The position numbers and the translations under genes are program-made. Below are positions 32,825 to 45,567 of a stretch of DNA of 64,000 nt, piece by piece. Each line of letters starts with the position of its first letter. The first letter of the stretch is position 1. The notes below the pieces were generated by a model that had not been told where the DNA came from, did no database searches, and saw nothing but the letters and a program-made list of their open reading frames with translations. Source of the stretch: Liopterus haemorrhoidalis (taxonomy: Eukaryota > Arthropoda > Insecta > Coleoptera > Dytiscidae); assembly GCA_963971575.1 (NCBI GenBank), contig OZ020622.1, positions 19,594,879 to 19,658,878 of the forward strand, written 5' to 3'.

Positions 32825-33585
32825 CAGCGATGTCGAACCTATAACACGCGTGTCCACATTTTGGGTGACACGCATCGTTAACGGACGGTCTTCGGCCAAG
32901 AACAGTGGTGCCACAATTTTTCCCTCTACGTACTTTTGCGGGACCTTATTCTCGGATTTAAATAATATTAAAACCAATAAAAGAAACCGACTCACAGATG
33001 AAGTTAGTAGCCCTTGCTTGGGCTTGAAGGGCATGAAATACCAACCGTCAATTGTAATTCAGCAACAAAAATGTCACTAATGTAAAGAATTATTATCTGT
33101 CTCATTTTGTGATACGAAACTAAAAGGGAAACTTCATTTCTTATGTTGTATATATATTTCTTAAGTGGCACCTTTCAAAATATTTGACATGTCAATCACA
33201 ATTTTGACATGTCAATCGCAATTTTGACATGTTAATTTTTTATCTGACATATGAACTTTTTGAGTGAATATAACCTCGATATAATAAAACTTAACCATAA
33301 ATTTAAAAGCCAGATTTACAAGTTCAAATGTTTCCACAAAAGTCTATGTACAGCACAATAGTCACCAAAGTAACCAGATCTAGTTTCGTATTACAAAATG
33401 AGACAGATTATATTTATTTTTGCTTTTTTAATAAATAAATATATAAAAAAAATATAACTATTTTTTTACTAGGGCTGCAAATATCACAAAATTATGGATA
33501 TTTTTAGACGTGACACGGCACCCGTGTTAAGCTAGTTTTTTCCCCGAATTTTGACACACCGAGCTCAAAAGGTTCGTTAACACTG
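32825..33585. mobile_element. hAT-type non-autonomous element, 761 bp
   Basis: Ends cagcgatgtcgaacc and ggttcgttaacactg are imperfect inverses. A perfect 8-bp duplication gtataagg occurs at 32817-32824 and 33586-33593. The sequence cattttgggtgacacgc near the left recalls hAT transposon subterminal sequence. An AT-rich interior (33100-33480) contains three tttgacatgtcaat units at 33184-33236. No transposase is evident. Confidence 0.85.
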
Positions 33586-33625
33586 GTATAAGGGTTTTTT
33601 GGTCATACCTACAAAACCCTAAAAA

Positions 33626-34465
33626 TTATAAAATGAGTAAGCTTTATGATAATAGCGTTTAAAAGCACTATTGTGCCATTTTTAGTAAAAATATCAACAT
33701 AGAATATTATGAATAATTAAATGTTTGCCTACAAACATATATAATTAGATAAAAATTATGAAATATTTATACATTCAAATTGTATCACTAACTAAAAATA
33801 CAAAACGCCATTTTTTCTTTTTCATATACATTTTTAACTACATGATACACATATTTGTTAATAATAAATATGATTTAATAACAATTTGTTGATTCTGCAG
33901 CATTGAATGAATGGTTTTAATTGTAGAATTACATCAATCATATCGCATTTAAATTCTCAATCATTTGAGATTGTTTATCCATATGTTGGTATGACAGATA
34001 TGAACTAGTACTGAGAGGAGAATATATGATTTTATCATTAGTGATACATTAGCGACAACTAGATGCGCCATAGGCGTAGAATCAAATGGGAACATTTCAA
34101 TCATTTTTGAATTTTGTGGACGAATATTAATTATAACACGAAAAAGTTATATTTTGATGCTCGTTAACGTAATGTGACTACAATTTGACAATGTCTGAGA
34201 AGGACAACCACCTATTTCCAAAATAAGACCAATAAAAAAAAATCTATCCAGACACATATTTAATAATAGGGGACATTCGAACAATAACTATCAGCACAGT
34301 TTTTCGATATTCCGTCAATTTAACGTATGTGCGGATGTATGTATTTCTTAAAAATGCATTAAAATTAGCGGCACGTTAAATTTTTTATTTTAACACCATG
34401 CGTAACGCTCTTTTCGAAAAATGCTACTCTTAAACAGTATTTGTTAAGGTAGGCTTTAATATATA
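33626..34465. other. No gene recognised
   Basis: AT-rich; no supported feature in about 840 bp. Confidence 0.5.
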
Positions 34466-34536
34466 CTCCCTCCATCCAAAAATATGGTATACTTTACTTA
34501 ATGTGGGATTAACGAAAGCAATATTATCTTGAAAGC
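34466..34536 (+). repeat. Solo end of the Stowaway-like element
   Basis: tactccctccatccaaaaat, then atggtata and gtgggattaacgaaagcaat, matches the inverse of the right end of the element at 45568-46294. Only one terminus is present; it is cut at the CTGT-family copy that follows. Confidence 0.6.
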
Positions 34537-36600
34537 CCTTATAACGTCACTCATGTGTCTGTCTGTACGGTAGAAATTGTAGCCAAACGGATTAACATAG
34601 AAAGTTGAAATATAGTATGCTTATACAAATCTTTGACCCACATATAGGAAAAATACTGAGAGTTCAAAAAACACATCCCGAGATAAATATAAACAATTAT
34701 GTATTTAATAACAAAATTAATATTTTTTAAAATTTTGAGTGGTATACCAAATGAAACCTCTTAATACGTGTATAAACAAGCAAATTTTTATTTTTGAAAA
34801 ATCAATTCTTTTTATGGGATTTTTGACAAAAATCTCCCACCCTAGCTCTCAGAGAGGTTCTAAAAATCTCCATAATGAAAATTGATGGGAATCGGTATAG
34901 TTCAACACGATTCACGGTAAGTTCATCGAAAATCAATTCATCGAAAGCAAATTCATCGACACAAAAAATCGACGTTTTTCGATAACCTGATCAAAAATTC
35001 GTGTTGAACGGTAACCGACGAGTTCATCGAAAATCAATACATCGAAAGTAAATTCATCGAAAATCAATTCATCGAAAACGAGTTCATCGAAAGCAAATTC
35101 ATCGAAAATCAATTTATCGAATGATCAATTTATCGAATCGTCAATTCACCCAAAAAAAATATTTTGTAAATATTTGAGAGTGTATTTTTAATTGTGGCTC
35201 TGTTTCAATTTAATATGTATTCTTAATTTCTTCTTTCCATTGAAATGTTTGTTGCTGTTTAAATATAAATTAAAATTTTTTCCAGTGTTATTTTTAATCT
35301 CCCTTGTCCTTTATATATAAACATGTCTAATAATAATTATAATAAATAATACAGTAATCCTCTGAGATACGTAATTAATGCGGACCGTAGACTTTTGGGT
35401 AACTCGAATTTTACGTAAGTCGAATTGGAATTTTTATAAAGGAACAAAAGAAATATAAACTACATAAATACGTATATAAAAGAAACAAGACAAAAATAAA
35501 CTGAAATTCATTTACATATACTATTCTATATGTACATACATACAAATAGAAAATAATTCTTTGCAAAATGTATGATACTCTACTCAAAATTTTTCCATTT
35601 TTTGAAATTTTCACTTTACTTAACTGCGAATTTATGTAAGTCGCGTGTTACGTATCTCGGGGGATTATTGTATAACAATATTAATGGTACGTGTTGTGTT
35701 ATCTGTCACCATATTTTGAATATATAATTTTTGCAAATTTAAATTAAATTTAAGTGAGATCATTTTTGGTGCATATTTGAGGATAATCAAAGAATCAAAG
35801 AATATTATTATTATTTTTTAAATCATATAAAAAAATTTATGCAATTATTTCTTAGTCTGTACTTTTATTGATCACTGCTTTTTTGACTTTCCGATCCCCT
35901 CGGCATTTCGCTCAACTATTTACAAAAAAAAAAAATTTTTTCGAAGAATTGATCATTTGATGAATTGATTTTCGATGAATTTGCTTTCGATGAACTCGTT
36001 TTCGATGAACTCGTTTTCGATGAACTCGTTTTTGATGAATTGATTTTCGATGAATTTACTTTCGATGTATTGATTTTCGATGAACTCGTCGGTTACCGTT
36101 CAACACGAATTTTTGATCAGGTTTTCGAAAAATGTCGATTTTTTTGCGTAGGCGAAGGAATAGATAGTAATTTTTTAAAGTTCTTGTCCCGCCCTCTTTT
36201 ACCCAAAGGGGTTAAACTAAAAATCTGAAAAAATTATAGGTAATGTACATTGATCTGAGCTGGAAACGTACGAGAGGAATTTTTGATCTGATTGCGTTTT
36301 TGAAAAATGTTGCAATTTTTGTGCTTTTGACAAAATTTATTATTTTTTCTTAATTCATGGCTAATTTTGGCTTATAATATAATGGATTTTTTGTATTTAT
36401 GGATAAGATAGTGTGTGTATTTTTATGAAATTAGAATATAATAAAAAAAAATTAACTGAGAACCGAGTTTTGAACACCACACCAACACAGTGTTAATAAA
36501 ATAAATATTCGTAGAGATCCAGTATTATGTTGGCTTTTTACACTTACTAAATACCTACAAAACCCTGAAATATGTGAAAATTCACACTTCACATAAATTT
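34537..36600 (+). mobile_element. CTGT-family repeat copy D, degenerate and interrupted
   Basis: Head region partly lost. The tract is reduced to tgtgtctgtctgta (34554). Then attgtagccaaacgg, a diverged conserved block to about 34910, an insertion (34912-36150), the rest from cccaaaggggttaaactaaa at 36197, the gtaatgtacattga block and the tail atacctacaaaaccct at 36551 with hairpin gaaatatgtgaa/ttcacacttc. The cassette position is occupied by unrecognisable sequence. Confidence 0.65.
34912..36150. mobile_element. Foldback element with long repetitive inverted arms
   Basis: The left arm (about 34912-35155) is built of many variants of gttcatcgaaaatcaa; the right arm (about 35940-36150) is the reverse complement, built of ttttcgatgaactcg units. 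Outer parts gatcaaaaattcgtgttgaa and ttcaacacgaatttttgatc, and cggtaaccgacgagttc and gaactcgtcggttaccg, are exact inverses. A unique AT-rich spacer of about 780 bp separates the arms. The open frame across the right arm that would repeat FDELV is an artefact of the period-15/18 array. No transposase. Confidence 0.8.
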
Positions 36601-36705
36601 TTTTGTTCTTATTTCTAAATAAATGGTTGTTATGCAACTTACAAAAAACAAATGGCGCGCAAATAGTTTTGCTAATTTAAAAAGTAATTCACAGAAAAAA
36701 AATTG

Positions 36706-37645
36706 ATGTGAAGTGTGAATTTTCACACATTTCAGGGTTTTGCAGGTATTTAGTAAGTGAATGATGATTATTTGGGATGCCAAAACAAATTTTATATTAA
36801 AATTTTTGTTGTTGTTAATTTTAATTCGAAAGCCTAATACCATTTTATTTAGGTTTCTAAATATGTGCAGTATTTTTTTTTTACATAGCAAGGTTCTTTA
36901 AGATTTTGAAAATTGCGCCTATGGCTTTCATTGGTTGTTATAAGCTCCGCCCCTCTGATTTCGTGTACATTGAAACAGAATTTAATTATAATTTCAACAA
37001 TTTCCACTGGTTATTAAATTCACGCTTTTAAAAATTAAATGCAATATTTGCCAAAATATAACTAGAATTTTGAAAAAATAATTTTAATAAAATAAAAATG
37101 GAAAAAAAAGCAAAAAAAATATTGTCTCTTCTCGTGGGGATCGAACTGACTTACTTGGGTGAAAAAGCCAGCGCAAGTACCATTACACCAAGACAAGCCT
37201 TCCATTCGAGCGTGCTACAAAGCTATAACTTGTGTACATTATTAGCCAAAAAACACAAAAAATGCGTTTTTTTCCAAAAACATAATCTGATCAAAAATTC
37301 CTGTTGTACTATTCCGGTTCACACCAATGTACATTACTTAGAATTTTTTCAGATTTTTAGTTTAAACCATCTGGGCTACAGGGTGTGGGACAAAAAATTT
37401 TTTGCACAATTTGGCCAAAAATCGCTTCAAAATAATTTATTTTGCAAAAATAAAAATTTGATCGTTAATCCACGTACCAAGGGCTTTCATTTGATACCAT
37501 ACTCAGAATTATAAAAAAATATTTTTTTTTTCGATGAGCACATATTTGTTTATATTTTTAGGGGGATATGTTTTTTAGATGTTTTAGTATTTTTCCTATG
37601 TGCGGGTCAAAGAGTTGTATAATCATGTCAAATTTCAACTTTCTA
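36706..37645 (-). mobile_element. CTGT-family repeat copy C, head truncated
   Basis: Reverse orientation: hairpin tail gaagtgtgaattttcacaca at 36719, aagctccgcccctctgattt at 36942, tRNA-like cassette 37132-37215, the caccaatgtacattactt block at 37322. It is cut at about 37645, where LINE sequence begins. CTGT tract and head are missing. Confidence 0.75.
37132..37215 (-). other. tRNA-like cassette in copy C
   Basis: On the minus strand: A-box-like tggtgtaatggtacttg, then a B-box-like gttcgatcccc, in the same position as in copy A but with a diverged middle. Confidence 0.45.
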
Positions 37646-38240
37646 CTATGATATAAATAGTACTCTTATTAACAAAAAAGAAATAACAAAAGAGACAAAA
37701 ATTAATATATTTAAAACAATATACAGACCGGTACTGACTTTCGGATGCGAAACGTGGACACTTTCAAGAAGGGAAAAGAATAAAATACAAGCTGCAGAAA
37801 TAAAGTATTTAAGAAGGGTGAAAGGAGTGACTAAAATGGATAGAATTAAAAGTACGGAGATAAGGAAAGAACTTAACATAGAAGCAATAGATAAACCATA
37901 GAAAATAGGCAACTAAGCTGGTGGGGACATATGCACAGACTACAAGAAACAAGAAAAGTGAAGCAAATCTGGGAGACAAGTACATACGGAAAGAACAAAA
38001 TAGGAAGACCAAGAAACACATGGGACAAAACATTAAAAGACATATTAGAATAGAGAGGAAAAACGACTGTAGAAGCCAAAAAAATGACGAAGAATAAAAA
38101 AGAATGTGCTAACTTCGTATATAAATACGTAGATACGCATTTTACGCCATAGAACAAAACAAAAAAATTAAAGAGAGAAAGAAATGCAGCCTACACCATA
38201 TATGGTAGAAGGCTTTTAGATATATATATATATCTACAAG
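37646..38240 (+). pseudogene. LINE C-terminus and 3' end
   Basis: Frames encode INKKEITKETKINIFKTIYR, PVLTFGCETWTLSRREKNKI, AAEIKYLRRVKGVTKMDRIK and STEIRKELNIEAID. After a shift come RQLSWWGHMHRLQETRKVKQ and a GKNKIGRPRNTWDKTL block, which with KKECANFVYK are typical of the end of an RT in RTE-like elements. It ends near a tatata run at 38220-38236. 5' truncated, with at least one frameshift. It belongs to a family different from the LINE at 11577. Confidence 0.7.
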
Positions 38241-39098
38241 GGAGCGTATTTTGCTGGTTTAAGTGTGGTTTTAATGTAAACAAGTGTTATGGTTGAATCG
38301 TGAATCAATAATGTTCAAATATAATAAATCTTTATATATAAATAATTATGTGTGCAGAAAGTAAATAATATACTATTACCATAAACATTCAAATGTATCT
38401 AGATTTTTCTTTCTGTTCTTTTCTTCCTTCTATATTAAAATACTTTTATATTCAGGTTATATTTACTTTATTTTTGTTTTAATTTTTAAACAAACAGAGA
38501 AATTTATAAGTGTATCACAATTATAATGTTTCAAATATTTACTTGCAATATATCAGGAAGTCTTTTGGTTCTACACGGCTTTTCAAAAAGAACAAAAAGA
38601 GAACGTTTGTGAAACGTTATTCCATAAAGGTTTTAGACAAATGAAAATATTTTAATATGTTTCTTCAGGTAAATTAAAATAATCACTCATATCACACAGT
38701 TGCCTTTGTTTAATACGATCTGACTCCTAAAAAGCATTTGTATATATATTGTTTATTCACCTATATTATTTAATAACTTATTAATCTCTTGTTGTTCAAT
38801 TTGTTCTAGTAATAATTGGTTTAAAATAAATAAATCTGCCACAATTAATTATAAAAAATGATTTTTTCTGGCTGTTTGACGTTTAAAGGTTATAACTACA
38901 GTTGGTTATAATGTTAACACCATGTATTTGGCTGGAGTTAAAATTCCAAATATAACCTACTGAATTAACCACATAGAGGTTAATATTTTAACGTCATAGA
39001 ATTACAGAATAACAAAATATTGTAAAGCGTGGTTAAATTTTTTTAACTTCAACCTTGAAGCTAATTTTTATGTTTTTAAGATACAGAAAAACCTGTAT
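38241..39098. other. No gene recognised
   Basis: AT-rich sequence; nothing supported. Confidence 0.5.
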
Positions 39099-39213
39099 GG
39101 GCGTTACGGGTAGCTATAGGCAATTGGTTGATTCTGCGCGCACCGGTATAGTTACATGTAAATATTACAGGTTTGCGCAGAATCAACAAATTGCCTATAG
39201 GTAGCAGTAACGT
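39099..39213. mobile_element. Palindromic MITE, about 115 bp
   Basis: Arms of about 40 bp: gcgttacgggtagctatagg and ggttgattctgcgc pair with gcgcagaatcaaca and cctataggtagcagtaacg. The loop is about 30 bp. TAT occurs on both sides and may be the target duplication. Confidence 0.75.
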
Positions 39214-40194
39214 CTATATATTGTTTACGGAACGCATTTCGTGTTGCACAAAATTAGCCCATTAATTTCTAGTGATGTGCCGGATCACACAAAAGCCAGA
39301 TCCACGGATATGGACATGGATACGGATTAAGTGCGTCCTGATCTGCAGATACGGATACGGATCTTGAATTGCAGTAGAAAAACGAACGAACTTGAAGCAA
39401 TAGATGTGTTGTGCTGTTCCTACAAACCAAAGCATGCAAACTGAGTGTACGAACACGTAGAAATATTGTTACCGGCGCCTATAAGCGCTTGTTAACTTGA
39501 ATCGACCAGCGAAAATAAATATTGCTTTACTTTAAATTATACCCGGGCACGTAGAACGCTTGTTGGCGCTTGAAACGTGCTTGATAAGTAACAGAAATCT
39601 TTGAAACATTATTTATCAACTTACAATAAGCTGACAATTGCGAATTATCGACATTTACAATTACTTATGGGCAGAATAAATTTTATTATTTTGTTATGAA
39701 TTTGCTTTCCAACGTATAGTCTGCATAATTGGCATGTTTTAACAGATATATTACTCCCACAAGCAACTACAGGAACATTTATTAAAAACCAGGCCACTTT
39801 TCGATGAAGAAATTTTGGTAAACAGGCACTGGAAATAATGTTTCTACGTGTCCCCTAAACAGTGTCAACAAGCGCCGACAGCATATCTAACTAAACGCCT
39901 GTTTATAAACACCGGAAACAATCTTTCTACATGTTCATACTCAGACACACAATTTAGTTGAGTTCAATATCACTCACTCATTGTCTTTGATTAATTTTAC
40001 TTCAATATTGGATATATATTTTTTAAAATTTATTTATTGGTGGTTCGGCAAAAGAAATGTTATTCACGGCAGTAGTAACAAGTAACAGAAGCTAGCTTAA
40101 TAACATGGGACAAACTTAACTATCCTAATAGTACTTAAAATGTAACATAATGTATCACTTATGTCTGTTGTATGTATAGTTTCTGGTATCTATG

Positions 40195-40529
40195 CTATAG
40201 TGCGTTCAAAGGTGAGTTTGCAGTACAGGGCATATGGAGTAGTTCTTTTACATACTCTCTAATGGGTTTACACAATGACTCTATCCTTTTCTTGCAGGTC
40301 GACGTTGCCAGCTCTAAAACGCGCGGATCTGTTAAGACGCGGTATTCTACAGATGGTCATTTGTTTTTGTTGAGTGTTGTTTCGAGTTTTATAAGAGTTA
40401 ATTTTTGTAAATCATACGAGTTTTTCATATTATTATAATTGACACATTTGACACTTTTACAACATTTGGCAACACCGCTCCTATTTGCCATAAGAGCTAT
40501 ACTGCAAACTCACCTTTGAACGCGCTATA
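40195..40529. mobile_element. Inverted-repeat MITE, about 335 bp
   Basis: Ends gcgttcaaaggtgagtttgc / gcaaactcacctttgaacgc are inverses, flanked by tata. The interior block cttttacaacatttggcaac is shared with the related MITE at 46335-46650. Confidence 0.75.
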
Positions 40530-40644
40530 ATATTTAATCTTAAATTAAGTCACGTCACTGTCACTGTCACTGTCATCGCTGCTGTTGTATATTTCTTTTT
40601 GGCCAATGTTGTAGGTTATCGCACCTACACAATTTTTACTGAAC

Positions 40645-41325
<681 letters not shown>

Positions 41326-41394
41326 CCATATTTAATGTATACTAGACTGTTCTAAAATCACGGGTAAGTAATGTGATGATAAGTAATGTGACGA

Positions 41395-41842
41395 CCCAAG
41401 ATCCCAAGCCCAAACAGCGGAACCACTAGGAAACACCAAATCATCCTCACCAGAATCAAAATTGGACACACCCTACTCACACACCAATATCTATTTGAGA
41501 GGAAGCCACCACCCTTGTGCCCATCGTGTAACACACAGATCACCATTAAACACATACTGTTAGAATGTACACAATACACAACACAAAGACAAAAACACAA
41601 GCTTCCACTAAACTTCCAACAAATCATCCAACATGAACATGAAAACAACATTATAAATTATCTAAAAGACAGATCTACTCAACAAAATATAAAACATTAA
41701 CACCTACCAATGTATATGCATATATAAGTATTATAATAATATTAATTGTACACTATATCTATAAATTGTATATTGTAAAACATTTCTACCTGGGTGATAA
41801 TAGCTGAAGCACCCATAAATACACTTTAATTAAAAAAAAAAA
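41395..41842 (+). pseudogene. Jockey-like LINE 3' end
   Basis: The frame reads IILTRIKIGHTLLTHQYLFE and PPLCPSCNTQITIKHILLEC, the CxxC...H...C motif near the end of Jockey-type ORF2. A stop follows at 41698, then a 3' UTR with gggtgataatagctgaagca and aatacactttaatta before an A-run (41830-41842). It is 5' truncated at about 41395, as is usual for dead-on-arrival LINE copies. Confidence 0.8.
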
Positions 41843-42217
41843 ATGCGCCTTGAGCATTTTAAGACGCAAGCTTATATTACAACTAATTAAAATGTATCTA
41901 TATAAGATTCATTTAAGATCCGCCCTGGAGAAACGTATACGGACCCGGATACAGATTTTTATTTTTTACGGATCATCCGCGGATACGGATACGGAGATAC
42001 GGCGCACCACTATTAATTTCGTCTCCGACTGTATAAAGTAGTGGTTTAGAATAAAGGAAACTATTAATTTCGTTTCTGTTTGAAACTGAAATATCTCGCC
42101 TATCATTTACACTAGCACTAGGGGTGTCAAACTCATTTCAGCCCCGGGCCATATTTCTAACAAGTAAAATTCACGCGGCCCGCACGATATGTACTCATTC
42201 TGTTTTTCATTTTCCAC

Positions 42218-43300
42218 CATTTTTAGGGTTTTGTAGGTCGGACCAAAAAATCCTTATACCGTCATTTTGTCGTCTGTCTGTCTGTCTGTCTGTATGTCTG
42301 TCTGTCTGTCTCTCTGTTCGGTAAAAATTGTAGCCAAACGGCTAAACCTAGAGAGTTGAAATTTGGCATGTTTATACAATTCGTTGACCCGCACATAGAA
42401 AAATACCAAAACATCTAAAAAACATATCCCCTTAAAAATATAAACAAATATATGCTCATCGAAAAAAAAAAATATATTTTTTTTAAATTCTGAGTAGGGT
42501 ATCAAATGAGCCCTTAGTATGTGGATTAATGATCAAAATTTTATTTTTGCAAAATAAATTATTTTGACGCGATTTTTGCCAAAATTGTGCAAAAAAAAAA
42601 TTGTCCCACACCTTGTAGCCCAGATGGTTTCAACTAAAATTCTGAAAAAATTCTACGTAATGTACATATGCGTGAACCGGAATAGTACAACAGGAATTTT
42701 TGATTAGATTATGTTTTCTGAAAATAACGCATTTTTTGTGTTTTTAACTAAAATATGTTAAATATTTAATTCGCTATGTAACACTGTAGATAAGTAAGCG
42801 CTCGTAGCGTAGTGCGTTTCGTCGTTTATTTGTGATTTACAAACAAGAGTTCGAATACTGTCGATTTTAACTTTTCTGTTTTTTTTTTGCTTTTTTATTT
42901 TGTCTAAATTATTTTGTCAAAATTCTAGTTATATTTTGGTAAATGTTGCATTTAATTTTTAAAAGCGTAAATTTAATAACCAGTGGGAAGGGTTCTATTA
43001 CATACATTTAATTCTATGTTTGAATGTATACGAAATCAGAGGGCGGGGCTTATGATTTAAGCAACCAATGGAAGCCATAGGCGCAATTTTCAAAATTTTA
43101 ATGAACCTTGCTATATAAAAAAATACTGCATATATTTAAAAACTTAACTAATGGTATTAGGCATTCGAATTAAAATTCATAAAAAAATATTTTGACATAA
43201 AATTTATTTTGGCATCCCAAATAATCATCATTCAGATACTAAATACCTGCGAAATCCTGAAATGTGTGAAAATTCACACTTCACATCAATTTTATTAAAT
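42218..43300 (+). mobile_element. CTGT-family repeat copy E
   Basis: Head agggttttgtaggtcggacc at 42225, tract of seven to nine units (42271-42314), cggtaaaaattgtagcc, caccttgtagcccagatgg at 42610, cassette 42796-42866, tail atacctgcgaaatcct with hairpin gaaatgtgtgaa/ttcacacttc at 43260-43285. Confidence 0.8.
42796..42866 (+). other. tRNA-like cassette in copy E
   Basis: A-box-like tagcgtagtgcgtt at 42805 and B-box-like gagttcgaatactg at 42847, then a T-run at about 42885. It differs from the cassettes in copies A, C and F but matches the one split by the errantivirus in copy B (cgctcgtagcg, gcgtt, gagttcgaat). Confidence 0.5.
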
Positions 43301-43431
43301 ATGTGTTTGAAGAAAGTAAAGACATAACATAACATAAATAATAATTAAATTTGCTAGAATATTTTCTTTATCGAACAACAAAACAAAAACTGGTCGAAAT
43401 CAACGTGCTGGTACTATAAACAGTTGCATCT

Positions 43432-44217
43432 ATTGGGCTCAACAATGACTTACGGCCGCGCTGCGATCGCTGTAAATCAGCTGATTGAAACGAGTGAAGT
43501 GAAAATTTTCCTACTTGGAAAATTTGGTTACATGTTAAATCATCGATTTATGAGTAATAAACAGCTATCCTTACTAATTATTTTAATTTCTAAAGTACAA
43601 CAACACCTTCTTCTAGGTGTGTAGTTGAACGAGAATAGTTGTTAAACGCCGGTCATGTTATATTATGCGTAATGTCGGAAAAAATGATTAACATGTCGAT
43701 ATATGTCGGTTATGTTTACAAACAAGCTAAAATCAACACCTCACAAAGTCACTGGAAAATTAAAATTAACTCAAGATAACCTGCACCTGTAAAGCAGGAG
43801 CTTCATGCATTATTTAATTTGTTTAATAAATACTAATTTGTTAAATATTAATAAGTAAACAATATTGATGTAATATGTAGCTCTGAAATGCTTTGACCAC
43901 ACCTTTATACTTTTTATCACATTTTTTTCCGTTATTTATAAAAATTTTCCATGCTTTTTTCCTATTTATCTCTTTCACAACACCAAATTTATTTACTATT
44001 TTCACAAATTGTTCATTTAGAAAATAATGGAATGTTTTTCACACAGCAATTTATTTTATGACATTAATAATTGCTATCAAAAATTAATATTACAAACAAA
44101 CTGCAACACTAAAGATTAAACGCGATACAAATATCACGAGATAATCACATGTAAACTCGTCTCATGGGTTCAAATTTGGTCCGCTTGGCGTCACTTTATA
44201 GCGCTGTTGAGCCCAAT
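43432..44217. mobile_element. Inverted-repeat element, 786 bp
   Basis: Ends attgggctcaaca / tgttgagcccaat are exact 13-bp inverses. The target duplication is unclear. The open frame at 43424-43624 runs into the left end and has no recognised motif. Confidence 0.65.
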
Positions 44218-44450
44218 GCTACTTAAAAGCTCTGCTTACGAGTATATTATTTGGACTCACGGGGAATCACCGATCTACCGACTATAGCACAGCCTAGGCT
44301 AACTGCAACAGTTACTGCCTGACTATTGGTTTTCCGACCTTTGCCGAAGTCTTGACGCCTCGGCCCGAACAAATTCTGTCACGAGGTATTTTCGTTCAAA
44401 TAAATTTTATATTATATAAAACATATAGCATAAAAATTTATTATAGTATA

Positions 44451-44737
44451 CAGAGCCGGCGCGAGGGTCTGCGGTGCCCGTAAGACAGATTTAATTGAGC
44501 ACCCCTAAGTAGGGCGCAATTAGCTTTTTCGAGGTCTTCTCTTCTAAATTTCAAGTGAAGACAAAAAAATAAAAGGTCGTCACATCTAAATTTCCAGTGA
44601 AGACCTACAAAAAAAGGTCCTCACTTCTAAAATTACATTTACATTTATTTAGCATTTGGCGCCCTTTTGAAACTCACGTAAGCGCCCCCCTCGCACCGGC
44701 GCCCGCATGCCTTGCATGCTGTGTTGTGCCGGCTCTG
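44451..44737. mobile_element. hAT-type MITE, 287 bp
   Basis: Ends cagagccggcgcgag and ...gtgccggctctg with a perfect 8-bp duplication atagtata (44443-44450, 44738-44745). The interior holds repeated aaggtc(g/c)tca(c)-type units at 44530-44640, also seen in the MITE at 13495. Confidence 0.85.
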
Positions 44738-44828
44738 ATAGTATAAGAAGTCGTTGCGTGCCGCCAAAATGCAAGAATTGGGCCGCATTTGGCCCGCGGG
44801 GCGTCAGTGTGCCATCCCTAATTTACAC

Positions 44829-45567
44829 AAACGTCTGTTAGTTGCAATTATTATTTTTTGTACTACTTGAAATTGAAATAACATTTACGTTACAATAAAA
44901 ATTTAATGCCAGTTACTTGCAAATATAACTGCCGAAATTGAATGAAACAAATAATAAAATAAACATTAGTTCCCAACACATTTTAATTCAAGTTTATCAA
45001 CCCTACGAGATTAATTAAACACATAAGTTGATTATGTAATACAAATGCGTTAATTTCTCGGCGCCTATGTTATTAGTGTAGTTGGTGGAAGCATTATGAA
45101 GTGAAAAAACGATATCAAAACTATGCTGTTGATGAACTAGAAGAGCATATGTATGTTGTTTAGAGTTAGTTCCGCATCGACCAATATCGCGTTCATTTCT
45201 GTCATTACGTCTAGTCTAGCACTGTCACAAATGTTGAGAGGAGGTGCCAAAAACCAACAGAAATGGAGATATAACATATAATAAAAGTAAGTACACACTC
45301 ATCTACTTTATTTTTAATAGATTTATTTTATTATAGATATTTTTGTTTATGTATGAAGGAACTGGTGCAAAAACTAGCTATAAGCTATTCGAAAAGTTTA
45401 AGCGGAACTAAATGGAATTAGAAACATACTATATGTGAATTATTGATAGTTTTGAAATAAAGGAGAAAAAATTTTAAAATAAAACATTTTTAAATTTAAT
45501 CAATAATTTTTTTTAATGTGCCAGGCAGACTTGAAGAGATGTGTTTGTACATTTATGATATTAAATA
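44829..45567. other. No gene recognised
   Basis: AT-rich sequence. A fragment like the ggcggaacta MITE family (gtttaagcggaacta) is at 45398. Confidence 0.45.

Larger units (their letters stand above)
23888..33625 (-). mobile_element. CTGT-family repeat copy B, with three later insertions
   Basis: Reverse orientation: hairpin tail gacgtgaaatgtgaattttc at 23890, the cassette region split around 24330-24370 / 31951-31985, the caccaatgtacattactt block at 32090, the complement of caccctgtagcccagatgg at 32140, the GACA tract at 32758-32804 and the head catacctacaaaaccct at 33606. Inserted into it are an errantivirus (24370-31950), a hAT MITE (32424-32748) and a hAT element (32825-33585). Excising all three leaves an ordinary copy of about 1.4 kb. 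Confidence 0.75.
42113..44820. mobile_element. hAT element carrying three insertions
   Basis: Perfect 8-bp duplication atttacac (42105-42112, 44821-44828). Left end contains aggggtgtcaaactcattt and ccccgggcc; right end contains tttggcccgcggggcgtcag and ends tgccatcccta, typical of hAT elements with CAGGGGTGTCAAAC-type ends. The left end has about 6 extra bases. Nested inside are CTGT-family copy E (42218-43300), an inverted-repeat element (43432-44217) and a hAT MITE (44451-44737). Confidence 0.75.

Noticed and set aside
34912..35155. CRISPR-like array of attcatcgaaa units
   Set aside because: Units have no regular spacers, arms are inverted copies of each other, and the genome is eukaryotic.
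35965..36228. Open frame with repeated FDELV units
   Set aside because: Lies in the repeat arm of a foldback element; the opposite arm is its reverse complement. An array artefact.
37646..38157. Minus-strand hydrophobic frames rich in F, L and S
   Set aside because: Antisense of the LINE C-terminus.
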